DNA of 33,208 bases from the NCBI GenBank assembly GCA_025464695.1, contig JAODNQ010000133.1:1-33208 (forward strand). Reading direction: 5' to 3'. Numbering within the stretch: the first letter of the stretch is position 1; each line of letters starts with the position of its first letter. The position numbers and the translations under genes were made by a program. Below are positions 22,387 to 31,379 of the stretch, piece by piece. The notes beneath the pieces were generated by a model, which did not search any database, was not told the DNA's origin, and worked only from the letters and a program-made list of their open reading frames with translations. The DNA is from Frankiales bacterium (GTDB lineage Bacteria > Actinomycetota > Actinomycetes > Mycobacteriales > SCTD01).

Positions 22387-25300
22387 TCAGTCGTTGCCCT
22401 CATCCACCGCGTCGAAGTCGAGGGTGTCGTTACTGTCGAAGGTGGCGGGTGGTCGACGCGAGGCGGCAGTCGGGACAGGCAGGGTTCCGGCTGGAATCAG
22501 CCCTCCAGCAAGGACGGCGTCCAGGAGGGCATTCTGGGTCGACTCGCTTTCGCGCGTATGAGTGAGGACCCGAATGAGGTCGAGCAGTTCGTCGTTCCAG
22601 TCGTCGTGCCAGACCGGGGGGCGGATTCGGTCCAGGGGGCCGGGCCGGGTGGCGGCCCTTCCGGTGCCGCGGCGGGTGCGCCGGCCGAGCCACGCGGGCA
22701 GCGGCTGGTAGCCGGAGATGCTGTAGCCCCAGACGTCGGGGCGGACGCCGATGACCTGCCCGGTGCCGACGTGCAGGACGTGGCTGGCGGAGTCGTACGT
22801 GATGTCCGCGGGCGCAGCGGGCAGCGCGGTGACGGGCTCGGCCCACCCGAGTCCCTCCACGGCGGGGAGCCTGTTGCCGCGGCCGGCGGTGGTGTCGCGG
22901 TAGCGCTCGGTCCAGGTGTGCAGCCAGAGCAACTGCAAGCCCTGCTGGACGGCCTGGTCGAACAGCTCGGGGTCGTCGGTCAGGGGGACGCGGGGGCCGG
23001 GGTCGGCGAGCTCGGCGGACAGGCGCTGGCGGTAGCCGGGGGTGGACAGGAGCGCGTATGCGTAGGCGGCGAGGTCCTCCACGGTGACGGTCCGGCCGTA
23101 GGCGCCACCGAGCTGCTCGAGGAGCCCGGCCGGGACGTTGGGCTGCGAGGCGGCGGCGTCGCGGTAGAGCGGCAGGACGTCCTTGCCGCCGTAGGAGCCG
23201 CGGAAGTGGTGCTTGTCCGGAACGTCGATACAGGCCGTAAGCGCCGGTCCCTCGCCGAGCGGGCTGGTGGTCATGCTGTTGAGGAAGACCTGCTTGCCGG
23301 ACAGGGAGCGCCACAGCGAGGGACTCTCGGTCTTGGCCAGCCGCGGGTCCTCGAAGGTCCACTCTCGGTCGAAGGTGCGGTAGGCGTGCCGGACAACCGG
23401 CAGGGACGCTGAGCCAGCGGCGAGGCTGGACAGGGTCGGCAGCCCGGCGACCTGCGTGTTGATGTTGCGGCCGGACGACCCGGTGACGAACTTGGCGGCG
23501 CGGGCGGTGGGCGCGGGGTTGGACAGCAGCTCGGCCCAGCGCGCCTGCAGCGTGTCGGGGTCGGGCGCGACGGGCCACGTGCGGTTGAACATGATCCCCG
23601 GCTGTTGCCAGGGGAACAGGTCGGTCAGGGCGGGCATCGCGCTCCAGCCCGCGCCGCCGGCAGCCAGGGCGAGCGGGTCGCCTCCGGTTCCAGGCACCCG
23701 GCTCCATTCCGTGTCGCCCTCGACGGGGACCTGGACCTGGTCGACGGCGGCGAGCTTGTCGGCGCGGGTGCCGCTCACGCGCCGGTACAGGACCTTGGCG
23801 GGCCCGCGCGTCCCGGCGCCCTTCCGGTAAAGGGTGACGACCGCGACCGCGCTCTGGATCGCGAAGACGTTGTCCTCGGTGACGGCTCCGCGCCCTTCGC
23901 CGCCCAGGTTGAGAACCCAGATCTCGTCGGCGAGGTCGCGGGCGAGGGCGCGGAGGCCGACGAAGGCCGGGCCGCGCAGCCAGGTCGAGCCGGTGATGAA
24001 GGAGACCGCGGCGGACTGCTTCGGGTTCTGCTGGAACGCCTTCCACAGCCCCCAGCGCCAGAAGTAGACGTAGAGGTCGTAGAGGCTGGCCTGGGCCGAG
24101 AAGATCACCCCGGCCTGCTGCGCCGGGACGATGACGTCCTGGAAGGGAGTGCTGCCGCCGTCGGTCAGCGGGGTGTGCATCCAGCCGTTGCCCTGACCGC
24201 TGGTGCGGCGGTAGGGCGGGTTGCCGAGGATGACCTGGACTGCCTCGTCGGCCTTGACGAGGTTGGCGCGGCGCCGCTCTTCCGCGAGGACGCGGACAGG
24301 GCCGAACAGGGTGCTGTCGACCTGGCCGGTGTCGGCGTCGTCGAGGGTGTCGGTGAGGTAGACCCGGACCTGCTCGGGCGCGAGCGTGCCCTCCATGTCG
24401 GCGAGCTTCTGGCCGATCCGCAGGTGCGCGACCGCGTAGGGGCCGGGCATCAGCTCGAAGGCGATGAGGTTGTTCGACATGGTGCGCGCGACCTGGCGCG
24501 GCCCGGCCATGCCCCGTTCGCGCTCGGCGGTGGCGGCGGCGGCGTCGAGGACCGCGAGCGGGTAGGTGCCGGAGCCGGTCGCGGGGTCGAGCGTGGTGAC
24601 TGACCTGTGGCCGTAGCCCAGCGGCAGGTCGAACTTGTCCGTCAGGATGTGCTCGGTCAGCCGGACCTGGGCCCGAACCACCGGAAGCGGTGTGTAGAAG
24701 ACGCCCGACTCGCGGCGGGCCTCCGGCTCGTATGCGGCGAGGAAGTCCTCGTAGAACCAGAGCCACGGCTCGCCGCGCGGGTCGCGACTGGCGAGCACCG
24801 CGGTCCTGTCGACCGCGCTGACCAGGCGCTCAAGGGCCCCGATCTCGACCTGCAGCAGGTCCGCTAGGCCGGTGGTGTCCAGGACCGGGCCGAGCGCGGC
24901 GGACAGGACGCTCGCGGACGGCTCCAGCGCCCCGCGGGCGTCGCGGAGGGTGACGCGGCCGTCGTCGTCGGAGTCGAGCCCCTCGAACCTCAGGACGGCG
25001 ATGGCAAGGCTGTAGGCGACGACCTGGGCGAGGTCGGAGGCGACCTCGCCGTCGTCCGCGTCTGCGTGGATGCGGGCCCGCCAGATGGCGGCAGCGGCCA
25101 GGGCGGCGGCATTCTGCTCTGACGCGAGCGTGGCGAAGCGGTCTCGGAGCAACCGGGCCATGGGGGCGAGCCGGCTCGCGAGCTGCGAGACGCGTGTGAT
25201 TGCCGGCGGCCGGGCTTGCGCAAAAACCCTGAGCACCGCGGTGAGGGCGACGGCGTCCCAGTCGGCGCCGACGACCGACGGCAGGTCGACAGGGTCCCCG

Positions 25301-25671
25301 ATCGGCTCGCCGAGGACGTACCGCTGGACCGCGTGCCCGTCGGAGACCAGGAGATTGTCCAGTTCGGCCAGCCGTTCCCACTGGCGCTGCTCCCTGCCTG
25401 ACCAAGTGCTGCCGTCCAGGCTGTGCCCAGGCGCCTTGAGCTCGACCCAGCCGCACAGCGCTCCCTCGTCCAGGGCGGCGAAGTCCGGTCGGAGCCCGTC
25501 GAGCTGCGCCTCGCGGAGCAGGCGCAGCTCGACCCCGTCGGCGGCGGCCACGGCCTGCAAAAAGTTCTGCACCGGGACGGTGAGCTGGGCCTCGGGCTCG
25601 GCCGCGACGGGCGACGCAGCCGCCACCGCCAAGGCCTGCGCGTACTCGGCCGCTGCCTGCTCCACGGTCAC
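22387..25671 (-). CDS. Type ISP-like single-chain restriction-modification enzyme without helicase
   Basis: The 1094-residue product starts at GTG 25671 with CAGGAGGA about 8 bases upstream. The N-terminal part has RPDF (D63), then GWVELKAPG (E77, K79), a PD-(D/E)XK nuclease core. A helical region leads to a gamma-class N6-adenine methyltransferase: FYTPLPVVRAQV, LDPATGSGTYP (D362; motif I) and VILGNPPYRR (NPPY 484-487; motif IV). The C-terminal third matches the type ISP specificity domain: YALLSTPGYRQRL, PRVPLTDDPELFDQAV, then VWGYSISGYQPLPAWLGRR. Type ISP enzymes such as LlaGI have about 1500 residues with a helicase between nuclease and methylase. Here I see no Walker or DEAH motifs, so it may cut like a type IIG enzyme. 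A 10-codon ATG frame (25668-25700) overlaps its start as GTGA. G+C is high, unlike the convergent ATPase gene. Confidence 0.87.
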   Translation of the reverse strand: MTVEQAAAEYAQALAVAAASPVAAEPEAQLTVPVQNFLQAVAAADGVELRLLREAQLDGLRPDFAALDEGALCGWVELKAPGHSLDGSTWSGREQRQWERLAELDNLLVSDGHAVQRYVLGEPIGDPVDLPSVVGADWDAVALTAVLRVFAQARPPAITRVSQLASRLAPMARLLRDRFATLASEQNAAALAAAAIWRARIHADADDGEVASDLAQVVAYSLAIAVLRFEGLDSDDDGRVTLRDARGALEPSASVLSAALGPVLDTTGLADLLQVEIGALERLVSAVDRTAVLASRDPRGEPWLWFYEDFLAAYEPEARRESGVFYTPLPVVRAQVRLTEHILTDKFDLPLGYGHRSVTTLDPATGSGTYPLAVLDAAAATAERERGMAGPRQVARTMSNNLIAFELMPGPYAVAHLRIGQKLADMEGTLAPEQVRVYLTDTLDDADTGQVDSTLFGPVRVLAEERRRANLVKADEAVQVILGNPPYRRTSGQGNGWMHTPLTDGGSTPFQDVIVPAQQAGVIFSAQASLYDLYVYFWRWGLWKAFQQNPKQSAAVSFITGSTWLRGPAFVGLRALARDLADEIWVLNLGGEGRGAVTEDNVFAIQSAVAVVTLYRKGAGTRGPAKVLYRRVSGTRADKLAAVDQVQVPVEGDTEWSRVPGTGGDPLALAAGGAGWSAMPALTDLFPWQQPGIMFNRTWPVAPDPDTLQARWAELLSNPAPTARAAKFVTGSSGRNINTQVAGLPTLSSLAAGSASLPVVRHAYRTFDREWTFEDPRLAKTESPSLWRSLSGKQVFLNSMTTSPLGEGPALTACIDVPDKHHFRGSYGGKDVLPLYRDAAASQPNVPAGLLEQLGGAYGRTVTVEDLAAYAYALLSTPGYRQRLSAELADPGPRVPLTDDPELFDQAVQQGLQLLWLHTWTERYRDTTAGRGNRLPAVEGLGWAEPVTALPAAPADITYDSASHVLHVGTGQVIGVRPDVWGYSISGYQPLPAWLGRRTRRGTGRAATRPGPLDRIRPPVWHDDWNDELLDLIRVLTHTRESESTQNALLDAVLAGGLIPAGTLPVPTAASRRPPATFDSNDTLDFDAVDEGND

Positions 25672-26103
25672 GTCCTGGTCCTCCTGCTGGTCGAGCTCAT
25701 ACGTGGGGCGCTAACGCCCGACCATCAGCCTTGACACCCAAAGGCGGGAGCTGCACGAGCGTCGTTGGAGCGCAGGTCAAGCGAGCCGCGCCGACGCTCT
25801 CACAGGGGTTGCCCACAGCCACGCTCAGAGCGCGGAGCAGAGCTCAAAGCCGCATCGCACAGTGCGCTCATGCAGCAGGACAGGGCGGAGCAAGATATGC
25901 CCGTAGGGCGGCCGTACGGGCCCGGCGGCGCTGGGGCGCCGCTGGAGCGTCGCGCGGGCGACGTCGGGCAGAGCCGCGCTGAGTCGCGCGACGGGGCGGA
26001 CACCGGGCAACGGCGGAGGGCCTTGAGGGTTCCTCTGGTCGTGCGGGCGTCGTCGTCAGAGGCCGTCGAGGCGGAAGTCGGCGACCCGACAGCGACGGCG
26101 CCG
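25672..26103. other. Intergenic region, candidate oriT
   Basis: These 432 bases separate the restriction-modification gene from mobC. They hold hairpins GGGCG-CTAA-CGCCC (25706-25719) and GCCCGTA ... TACGGGC (25899-25905 with 25915-25921). Transfer origins usually lie just upstream of mobC/relaxase genes, so the nick site may be here. No nick sequence is recognised. Longer starts for mobC inside this stretch are possible but have poor codon use. Confidence 0.4.
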
Positions 26104-26571
26104 ATGGCTGACCCAGCCCGTGAGTTGCGTGCACCGCGGCCGTCTGCTCGCCGTCCGGGTGCTGCTGGGCCGCGTCGTCGGCAGCGGCAGACCGAGCCCC
26201 GGCTCCACCGGTTGACCCTCCGGCTGTCCGACCAGGAGCTCGAGCTGGTGGTGGTCGCGGCGGCGGTGGAACGACTGACGCCGACGGGCTACGTCGGGAA
26301 GGTGGCGGTCGACGTCGCGGCGGGGCGCCTGCGGCCGCCACCTACCGGCTTGGTGGACGCGCTCGGCGAGCTGCTCGAGGCTCGCCGGCAGGTCCGGAAG
26401 TTCAGCGTCCTGGTGAACCAAGCGGTCGCGAAGCTGCACTCGACCGGCGAGATGCCGGCCGAGTTGGGGCCGGCGGTGGCGCTCGTGGGACGAGTGTTGC
26501 CGCGGCTGGAAGGCGCCGCAGTGGCGGTCCGCCGTGCTGCCGAGGGCCGGAAGGGCGACGGCGTCCGGTGA
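26104..26571 (+). CDS. MobC-like relaxosome accessory protein
   Basis: The product of 155 residues from ATG 26104 has a basic, disordered start (ELRAPRPSARRPGAAGPRRR) and then the MobC pattern: LHRLTLRLSDQELELVVVAAAVERLTPTGYV (ribbon-helix-helix type), and VRKFSVLVNQAVAKLHSTGE, where the N-Q helix is a mark of the family. MobC helps the relaxase open the transfer origin. The start is uncertain, since no good ribosome site precedes 26104 and the frame stays open to 25765. Its TGA overlaps the relaxase GTG as GTGA, so the two are coupled. Confidence 0.75.
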   Translation: MADPARELRAPRPSARRPGAAGPRRRQRQTEPRLHRLTLRLSDQELELVVVAAAVERLTPTGYVGKVAVDVAAGRLRPPPTGLVDALGELLEARRQVRKFSVLVNQAVAKLHSTGEMPAELGPAVALVGRVLPRLEGAAVAVRRAAEGRKGDGVR

Positions 26572-28048
26572 TCGGGCGGGTCTACCGCGGCGCTCAGGTC
26601 GGCGGCTGCTGCGCTACCTGTACGGCCCCGGCCGGCACAACGAGCACGAGAACCCGCACCTGGTCGCGGCCTGGGACCTCGACACTCCCGCCGAGCTGAC
26701 CACCCTCGAGCCGCCCGTTCTGGCCGGCGAGGGCGCCCGGGCGGTGCGGGACTTCGGTCCGATGAGCGGGAGCATGGAGCTGGCGACGGCGCTCCGGGCG
26801 CCCTCGACATCGGCCGCGGTCGTCGCCAAGCAGGTCTGGCACTGCCCGCTGCGGGTCGCGCCGGGCGACCGCGCGCTGACCGACGCCGAGTGGTCCGAGG
26901 TCGCCCGGGACGTCATGCACCGGACCGGGATCGCTGAGCGCGACGACGCCGGCGGCTGCCGCTGGGTCGCGGTGCGCCACGACAAGCACAGCGTCCACCT
27001 CGTCGCGGTCCTGGCCCGGCAGGACGGCCGCTCCGTCCGGCTGTCGAACGACTACCGACGGGTGCGCGAGGCGTGCCTGGCCGCGGAGAAGCGCTACGGG
27101 CTCATCGGGACGGCGCCGGCGGACCGGACCGCCGCGACCCACGTCACCCGGGCGGAGGTCGAGAAGGTCCGGCGGACCGCGGGACACGAGGCCGTCCCGG
27201 ACCGGACCTGGCTGCGGGAGCGGGTGCAGCTCATCGCCGCGTGGGCCGACACGTCCACCTCCTTCCTCGACGAGCTGCGTAGGAGCGGCGTCGAGGTCCG
27301 CGAGCGCAAAGACGCCAGCGGAATGCTGACGGGCTACGCCGTCGCCCGCCCCGGCTCGGAGGGGAAACCGGTGTTCTACGGCGGCGGCAAGCTGGCTCCT
27401 GACCTCACCCTGCCGAGGTTGCAGGCAGGCTGGACGAGGTGCTCGCCGACGAGGTCGGGGGCCTCAGCGGAGAAGTTCGACGTCGGCCGGGCGGCTGCCG
27501 CTGTCTCCGGCGCGGCGCGGCTGGTCCGGCAGCAGAGCGGCAGCGGTGAGCCGGCAGCGGCCGACGTCGTCGCGGCGAGCGGTGACCTCCTGCGTGCTGC
27601 GGCGTGGGTCGCGGAGGGCGCCGCGGGTGGCGGCCTCACCCGGGCGGCGCGTCAGTACGACCGTGCGGCCCGGGAGAGCGGCGGTGCCGCCCGGCGCACC
27701 ACCGCCCAGGGGAGCGCCTTGCGCGACGTCGCTCGGGCGCTGCTCGCCACTCCGTACAACCGACGCGGCTCGGCCGGTGACTGGGCGAAGCTGGTCCTGC
27801 AGCTCCACGACCTGGTCGTGTCCGTCGCCGAGCTGCGCCGGGCGCAACAACGGACTGCGCAGGCCGTCGCAGCTCGACGGACTGCGAACCATCTCGACGC
27901 AGCCGCCCGTGCAGCCGCACGCAGTGCGCTACCGGCCTGGGCGGCACAGCTCGGCTCACCCCGGGCGACACCACCGACGGCGTCCCCAGCGGCTCGTAGG
28001 CCTGCCCTGCCTCCGCCGACGGCACGAGGAACGGGTCGCAGCAGGTGA
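26568..28048 (+). CDS. Relaxase/mobilization nuclease, apparent one-base frameshift near its start
   Basis: The enzyme nicks the transfer origin and leads the strand during mobilization. The start at GTG 26568 overlaps mobC by four bases and reads MIGRVYRGAQVGG, as in actinobacterial relaxases. The expected LLRYLYGPGRHNEHENPHLVAAW then appears one base out of register. One extra G after 26605 (GGC GG to GGC GGG) joins them, giving about 493 residues. Later motifs are VWHCPLRVAPGDRALTD, WVAVRHDKHSVHLVAVLARQDG (the clustered His of the metal site) and VRLSNDYRRVREACLAAEKRYG. The C-terminal third is Ala/Arg-rich and helical. An in-frame GTG at 26534 could still give a nearly full protein without the conserved first residues. 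If the frameshift is real, mobilization may be impaired. Confidence 0.82.
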
Positions 28049-28207
28049 TCCCAGGAGTCGAGTGGGCGCTGCGAAGGGTCGTCATCCCCAGACGTCCAGT
28101 TCTCCACAGATGCGCTCGCGGGTTGGCCGCCGGCCCCGCCGCTCTCGTAGGCAGGCGGGAGTTGCGCCCGAGAAGCGGTAGCGGGCGCGGGACCTCGAGG
28201 AGCGGGC

Positions 28208-29455
28208 ATGGGTAAGCGCAGGACGACAGGCGAGGGCGCCATCTACAAGGACGTCGACGGCCGGTGGCGGGCCAGCCTTGAGCTCGGCTGGAAGGACGGA
28301 AGGCGTCAGCGCAAGATCCTGTCGGGCGCGACGAAGGCCGAAGTGGCCAGCAAGCTGCGCAAGCACCTCGGGCTGCAGGACGACGGCCTGCCGGTGCCTC
28401 GCGACGGCAAGGGCCAGACGGTCGAGGAGTGGCTGTGGCACTGGCTCGACACGATCCAGCCGCGGCGGGTCCGCGAGCAGACGCTGATGACGCAGATCGG
28501 CACCGTGAAGAACCACATCGTGCCCAGCATCGGCCGGGTGCGGCTCCGGGACCTGCTCCCTGACCACATCGAGAAGCTGGAGGCCGAGGTCGCGGAGAAG
28601 GGCGTGTCGGGCTACACGGTCCTCAACGTCCACCGGACGTTGTCCCGCGCCCTGGTCGTCGCCGAGCAGCGGGGACTGGTCGCCCGGAACGTGTGCCGGC
28701 TCGTCGATCCGCCGCGCGTGACCAAGACCCCCGTGCAGCCGCTGAACCAGGAGGAAGCGCGGGCCCTGCTGGCGGCCGCCGAGACCGAGCGCAACGGGGC
28801 GCGGTGGATAGTCGCGCTCAGCCTCGGGCTGCGGCAGTCCGAGGCCCTCGGCCTGCCTTGGACGGCGGTGAACTTCGAGCGCGGCACCCTCAGCGTCACC
28901 CAGCAGCTCAACCGGGCGACCCACCGACACGGCTGCGGACGACCGCCCACCTGCGGCCTCGGCCCGAGCCGCTGCCCCGAGGGAAAGGGCGGCCCGATGT
29001 CGCTGGCCGCCCCCAACAGCGGCGCCGGGCGACGAGTCGTCGTCTTGCCCCCGCCCCTGCTCGCCGCGCTTCGCCGGCAGCGGGCACAGCAGGCGGAGGA
29101 GCGGCTCCGGGCCGGAAGCCAGTGGCCGCCGGAGAACAAGGCACCGACCGGCTACTCGTGGGACCTCGTCTTCCGATCAGCCCTGGGGCGGCCCCTGCAG
29201 CACGGGCACGACTCGCTGGCCTGGAAGGCCCTGCTGCGCAAGGCCGGCGTGCGCGACGCCCGCCTGCACGACGCGAGGCACACCGCGGCCTCCTTGCTGC
29301 TGGCCATGCGGGTGCCGGCGCGGGTGGTGATGGAGGTCCTCGGTCACTCGAAGTACGAGCTGACCATGACGACGTACAGCCATGTCATGCCCGAGCTGGC
29401 GCGGGACGCGGCGGCTCAGATGACCGCCGCCCTGTGGGGCCCACTGGGGCCGTAG
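28208..29455 (+). CDS. int: Tyrosine site-specific integrase
   Basis: The 415-residue product starts at ATG 28208. The N terminus (GEGAIYKDVDGRWRASLELG) is the arm-binding beta fold seen in phage-type integrases. A SAM-like core-binding domain follows (about 70-165: TVEEWLWHWLDTI, VNHI-type helix, TVLNVHRTLSRAL). The catalytic domain has R209 (LSLGLRQSEALGL), H354-x-x-R357 (LHDARHTAASLLL), H380 (LGHSKYELT) and the nucleophile Y390 (TTYSHV). A Cys-rich insert (HGCGRPPTCGLGPSRCPEG, 241-259) between the first R and HxxR may bind zinc. It lies 109 bases from attR, with its 3' end facing the tRNA. No excisionase is seen beside it. Confidence 0.95.
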   Translation: MGKRRTTGEGAIYKDVDGRWRASLELGWKDGRRQRKILSGATKAEVASKLRKHLGLQDDGLPVPRDGKGQTVEEWLWHWLDTIQPRRVREQTLMTQIGTVKNHIVPSIGRVRLRDLLPDHIEKLEAEVAEKGVSGYTVLNVHRTLSRALVVAEQRGLVARNVCRLVDPPRVTKTPVQPLNQEEARALLAAAETERNGARWIVALSLGLRQSEALGLPWTAVNFERGTLSVTQQLNRATHRHGCGRPPTCGLGPSRCPEGKGGPMSLAAPNSGAGRRVVVLPPPLLAALRRQRAQQAEERLRAGSQWPPENKAPTGYSWDLVFRSALGRPLQHGHDSLAWKALLRKAGVRDARLHDARHTAASLLLAMRVPARVVMEVLGHSKYELTMTTYSHVMPELARDAAAQMTAALWGPLGP

Positions 29456-29484
29456 CAAGTTTCTAGCGGAGCCACGGAGATTCT

Positions 29485-29506
29485 GTGGCTTCCAGCTTGG
29501 CTTCCA
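29485..29506 (+). promoter_or_regulatory. Candidate integrase arm sites, right end
   Basis: GTGGCTTCCA (29485-29494) and TTGGCTTCCA (29497-29506) repeat with a 12-base step, matching the pair at 19322-19343 in sequence, orientation and spacing. They lie between the integrase stop and attR. Confidence 0.6.
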
Positions 29507-29564
29507 TCATCTTGCTGCCGATGAGAAGAAGGAGCATAGAAGTGCTCTGACCAGGCATTTCAGG

Positions 29565-29607
29565 GGAGCGGGCGACGGGAATCGAACCCGCGTAGCCAGT
29601 TTGGAAG
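29565..29607 (-). repeat. attR: 43-bp repeat within the rebuilt tRNA-Gly
   Basis: The sequence is identical to 19173-19215. It supplies the 3' half of the intact tRNA-Gly gene after integration. Confidence 0.93.
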
Positions 29608-29637
29608 ACTGGGGCTCTACCATTGAGCTACGCCCGC
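29567..29637 (-). tRNA. tRNA-Gly (TCC)
   Basis: On the minus strand a 71-base cloverleaf reads from GCGGGCG (acceptor) through a GCTC D-arm, the anticodon arm CCAGT-CTTCCAA-ACTGG with anticodon TCC, and a T arm with GGTTCGATTCC, to CGCCCGC. CCA is not encoded. The gene is the integration site of the mobile element, and its 3' half lies within attR. Confidence 0.95.
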
Positions 29638-29690
29638 GGACGGTGCTGCGCCGAGATCCTACGGGGCGCCGACCGGGGGAGTGCACGAGC

Positions 29691-29763
29691 CGGGGCGTAG
29701 GGCAGTGGCCAGCCCACCTGCTTTGGGAGCAGGACATCGCGGGTTCGAGTCCCGCCGCCCCGA
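29691..29763 (+). tRNA. tRNA-Pro (TGG)
   Basis: A 73-base cloverleaf has acceptor CGGGGCG/CGCCCCG, anticodon arm CCTGC-TTTGGGA-GCAGG with anticodon TGG, and a T arm GCGGG-TTCGAGT-CCCGC. CCA is not encoded. It lies head-to-head with tRNA-Gly and upstream of tig, a common actinobacterial order. Confidence 0.95.
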
Positions 29764-29880
29764 CAACCGCTCCAGACCGTCGCCGCCCCGCCCGGGGCCG
29801 CCCGCTCCCGTAGGCTGCCTGCGCCCCTGTCGGGGTTCCGAGCTGTGACCCTGAAGTGCCGTGCCCCGAGAGGACCACCT

Positions 29881-31293
29881 GTGCAGAGCGCCGTCGAGAC
29901 CCTCAGCCCCACGAGGGTGAAGCTGACCGTCGAGGTCCCCTTCGACGAGCTCAAGCCCGAGCTGGACAGTGCGTACAAGGAGATCGGCAAGCAGGTCAAG
30001 GTCCAGGGCTTCCGCCCGGGCAAGGTCCCCGCGCGGATCATCGACCAGCGCGTCGGCCGTGGCGCCGTCCTCGAGCAGGCCGTCAACGAGGCCATCCCGC
30101 GCCTGTACGGCGAGGCCGTCACCGACTCGGGCATCACCCCGGTGGCGCAGCCCGAGGTCGAGGTCACGAACTTCGCCGACGGCGAGCAGCTCGCCTTCAC
30201 CGCCGAGGTCGACGTCCGCCCCGAGATCACCGTCCCGTCCTACGACGGCCTGTCGGTCACGGTCGACGCCGTCGAGGTCAGCGACACCGAGGTCGACGAG
30301 CAGGTCCTCGCCCTCCGCGAGCGCTTCGCCTCCCTCGCCGACGTCGACCGCCCCGCGGCGGACGGTGACTTCGTGACGCTCGACCTCGTCGCGACGGTCG
30401 ACGGGGAGGAGGTCGCAGGCGGCACCGCCACCGGCCTGAGCTACCAGATCGGCTCCGGCCAGCTCCTCGAGGGCGTCGACGCCGCCGTCACGGGTGCGTC
30501 CAAGGGCGACCAGCGCAGCTTCACCACCGCGCTCGTCGCCGGCGAGCACGAGGGCAAGGACGCCGACGTCGCCGTCACGGTCCAGGCCGTGCAGGAGCGG
30601 GCCGTCCCCGAGGCCGACGACGCCTGGGCCTCCGCCTCCACCGGCTTCGAGACGTACGCGGCGCTGCGCGAGGACGTCGTCACGCGGCTCGACCGCATGA
30701 AGCGGCTGCAGCAGGGCGTCGACGCCCGCGACAAGGTCCTCGAGGCCCTGCTCGCGCAGGTCGACGTGCCGCTGCCGCAGTCGGTCGTCGACGCCGAGCT
30801 GACCTGGCGCAGGCAGACCGCGGAGCAGCAGCTCACCCAGAGCGGGGCCGACCTCGCGGGCTACCTCGAGCACGAGGGCAAGACGGCCGAGGAGTTCGAG
30901 GCCGAGCTCAAGGAGAGCGCCGAGTCGGCCGTCAAGGCCCAGCTCGTGCTCGACGCCGTCGCCGACAAGGAGGAGCTCGGAGTCACGGACGCCGAGCTCA
31001 CCGACCAGGTCGTGCGCCGGGCGGCCCGCGCCGGCGTGTCCCCGGACCAGTTCGCCCAGCAGGTCGTGCAGTCCGGCCAGCTCGCCGGGCTGGTGTCCGA
31101 GGTCCGCCGCGGCAAGGCGCTGGCCACCGTCATGGAGTCCGCGACCATCGTCGACTCCACGGGCGCGCCGGTCGACCTCGAGCAGCTGCGCGACGACATG
31201 GAGTCGCCCGAGGCGGACGCCGAGGTCGACGACGACGGCCGGCCGTACCACGTGCACGACGACGGCACGGTCCACTACCTCGACCAGCAGTAG
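29881..31293 (+). CDS. tig: Trigger factor, ribosome-associated chaperone and prolyl isomerase
   Basis: The 470-residue product starts at GTG 29881 with GAGAGGA six bases upstream. The N-terminal ribosome-binding domain has the signature [14 protein letters not shown] (the GFRxGKxP loop). An FKBP-type isomerase domain follows (about 155-240: [33 protein letters not shown]), then the long helical chaperone arms. The tail is acidic ([23 protein letters not shown]), as is usual in actinobacteria. It is slightly longer than E. coli Tig (432). A strong hairpin follows, separating it from clpP1. Confidence 0.96.
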   Translation: MQSAVETLSPTRVKLTVEVPFDELKPELDSAYKEIGKQVKVQGFRPGKVPARIIDQRVGRGAVLEQAVNEAIPRLYGEAVTDSGITPVAQPEVEVTNFADGEQLAFTAEVDVRPEITVPSYDGLSVTVDAVEVSDTEVDEQVLALRERFASLADVDRPAADGDFVTLDLVATVDGEEVAGGTATGLSYQIGSGQLLEGVDAAVTGASKGDQRSFTTALVAGEHEGKDADVAVTVQAVQERAVPEADDAWASASTGFETYAALREDVVTRLDRMKRLQQGVDARDKVLEALLAQVDVPLPQSVVDAELTWRRQTAEQQLTQSGADLAGYLEHEGKTAEEFEAELKESAESAVKAQLVLDAVADKEELGVTDAELTDQVVRRAARAGVSPDQFAQQVVQSGQLAGLVSEVRRGKALATVMESATIVDSTGAPVDLEQLRDDMESPEADAEVDDDGRPYHVHDDGTVHYLDQQ

Positions 31294-31304
31294 CGGTCCG
31301 TCCC

Positions 31305-31338
31305 GACGGGGCGCCTCCCACCAGGGGGGCGCCCCGTC
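31305..31338 (+). terminator. Hairpin after tig
   Basis: GACGGGGCGCC (31305-31315) pairs perfectly with GGCGCCCCGTC (31328-31338). It lies 12 bases after the stop codon, and no long T-run follows. Confidence 0.7.
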
Positions 31339-31379
31339 GTCGTGTCCGCAGGTCCCGCCCGGCCGGGGGTCCGACGCCC

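Larger units (their letters stand above)
19173..29607. mobile_element. Integrative mobilizable element in tRNA-Gly, about 10.4 kb
   Basis: Perfect 43-bp direct repeats (19173-19215 and 29565-29607) flank a block with a tyrosine integrase next to the intact tRNA, a MobC/relaxase pair, a VapBC-like pair, an ATPase-nuclease fusion and a type ISP-like restriction-modification enzyme. Excision by recombination of the repeats would leave one tRNA-Gly gene and join 19172 to 29608 around a single 43-bp site. No type IV secretion genes, replication gene or clear excisionase are seen, so transfer would need a helper element. The long ATPase gene is lower in G+C than its surroundings. Confidence 0.93.

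Noticed and set aside
23605..24603. Plus-strand frame of 332 codons inside the restriction-modification gene
   Set aside because: It lies antisense to a clear methylase domain and has no start site or motif of its own.
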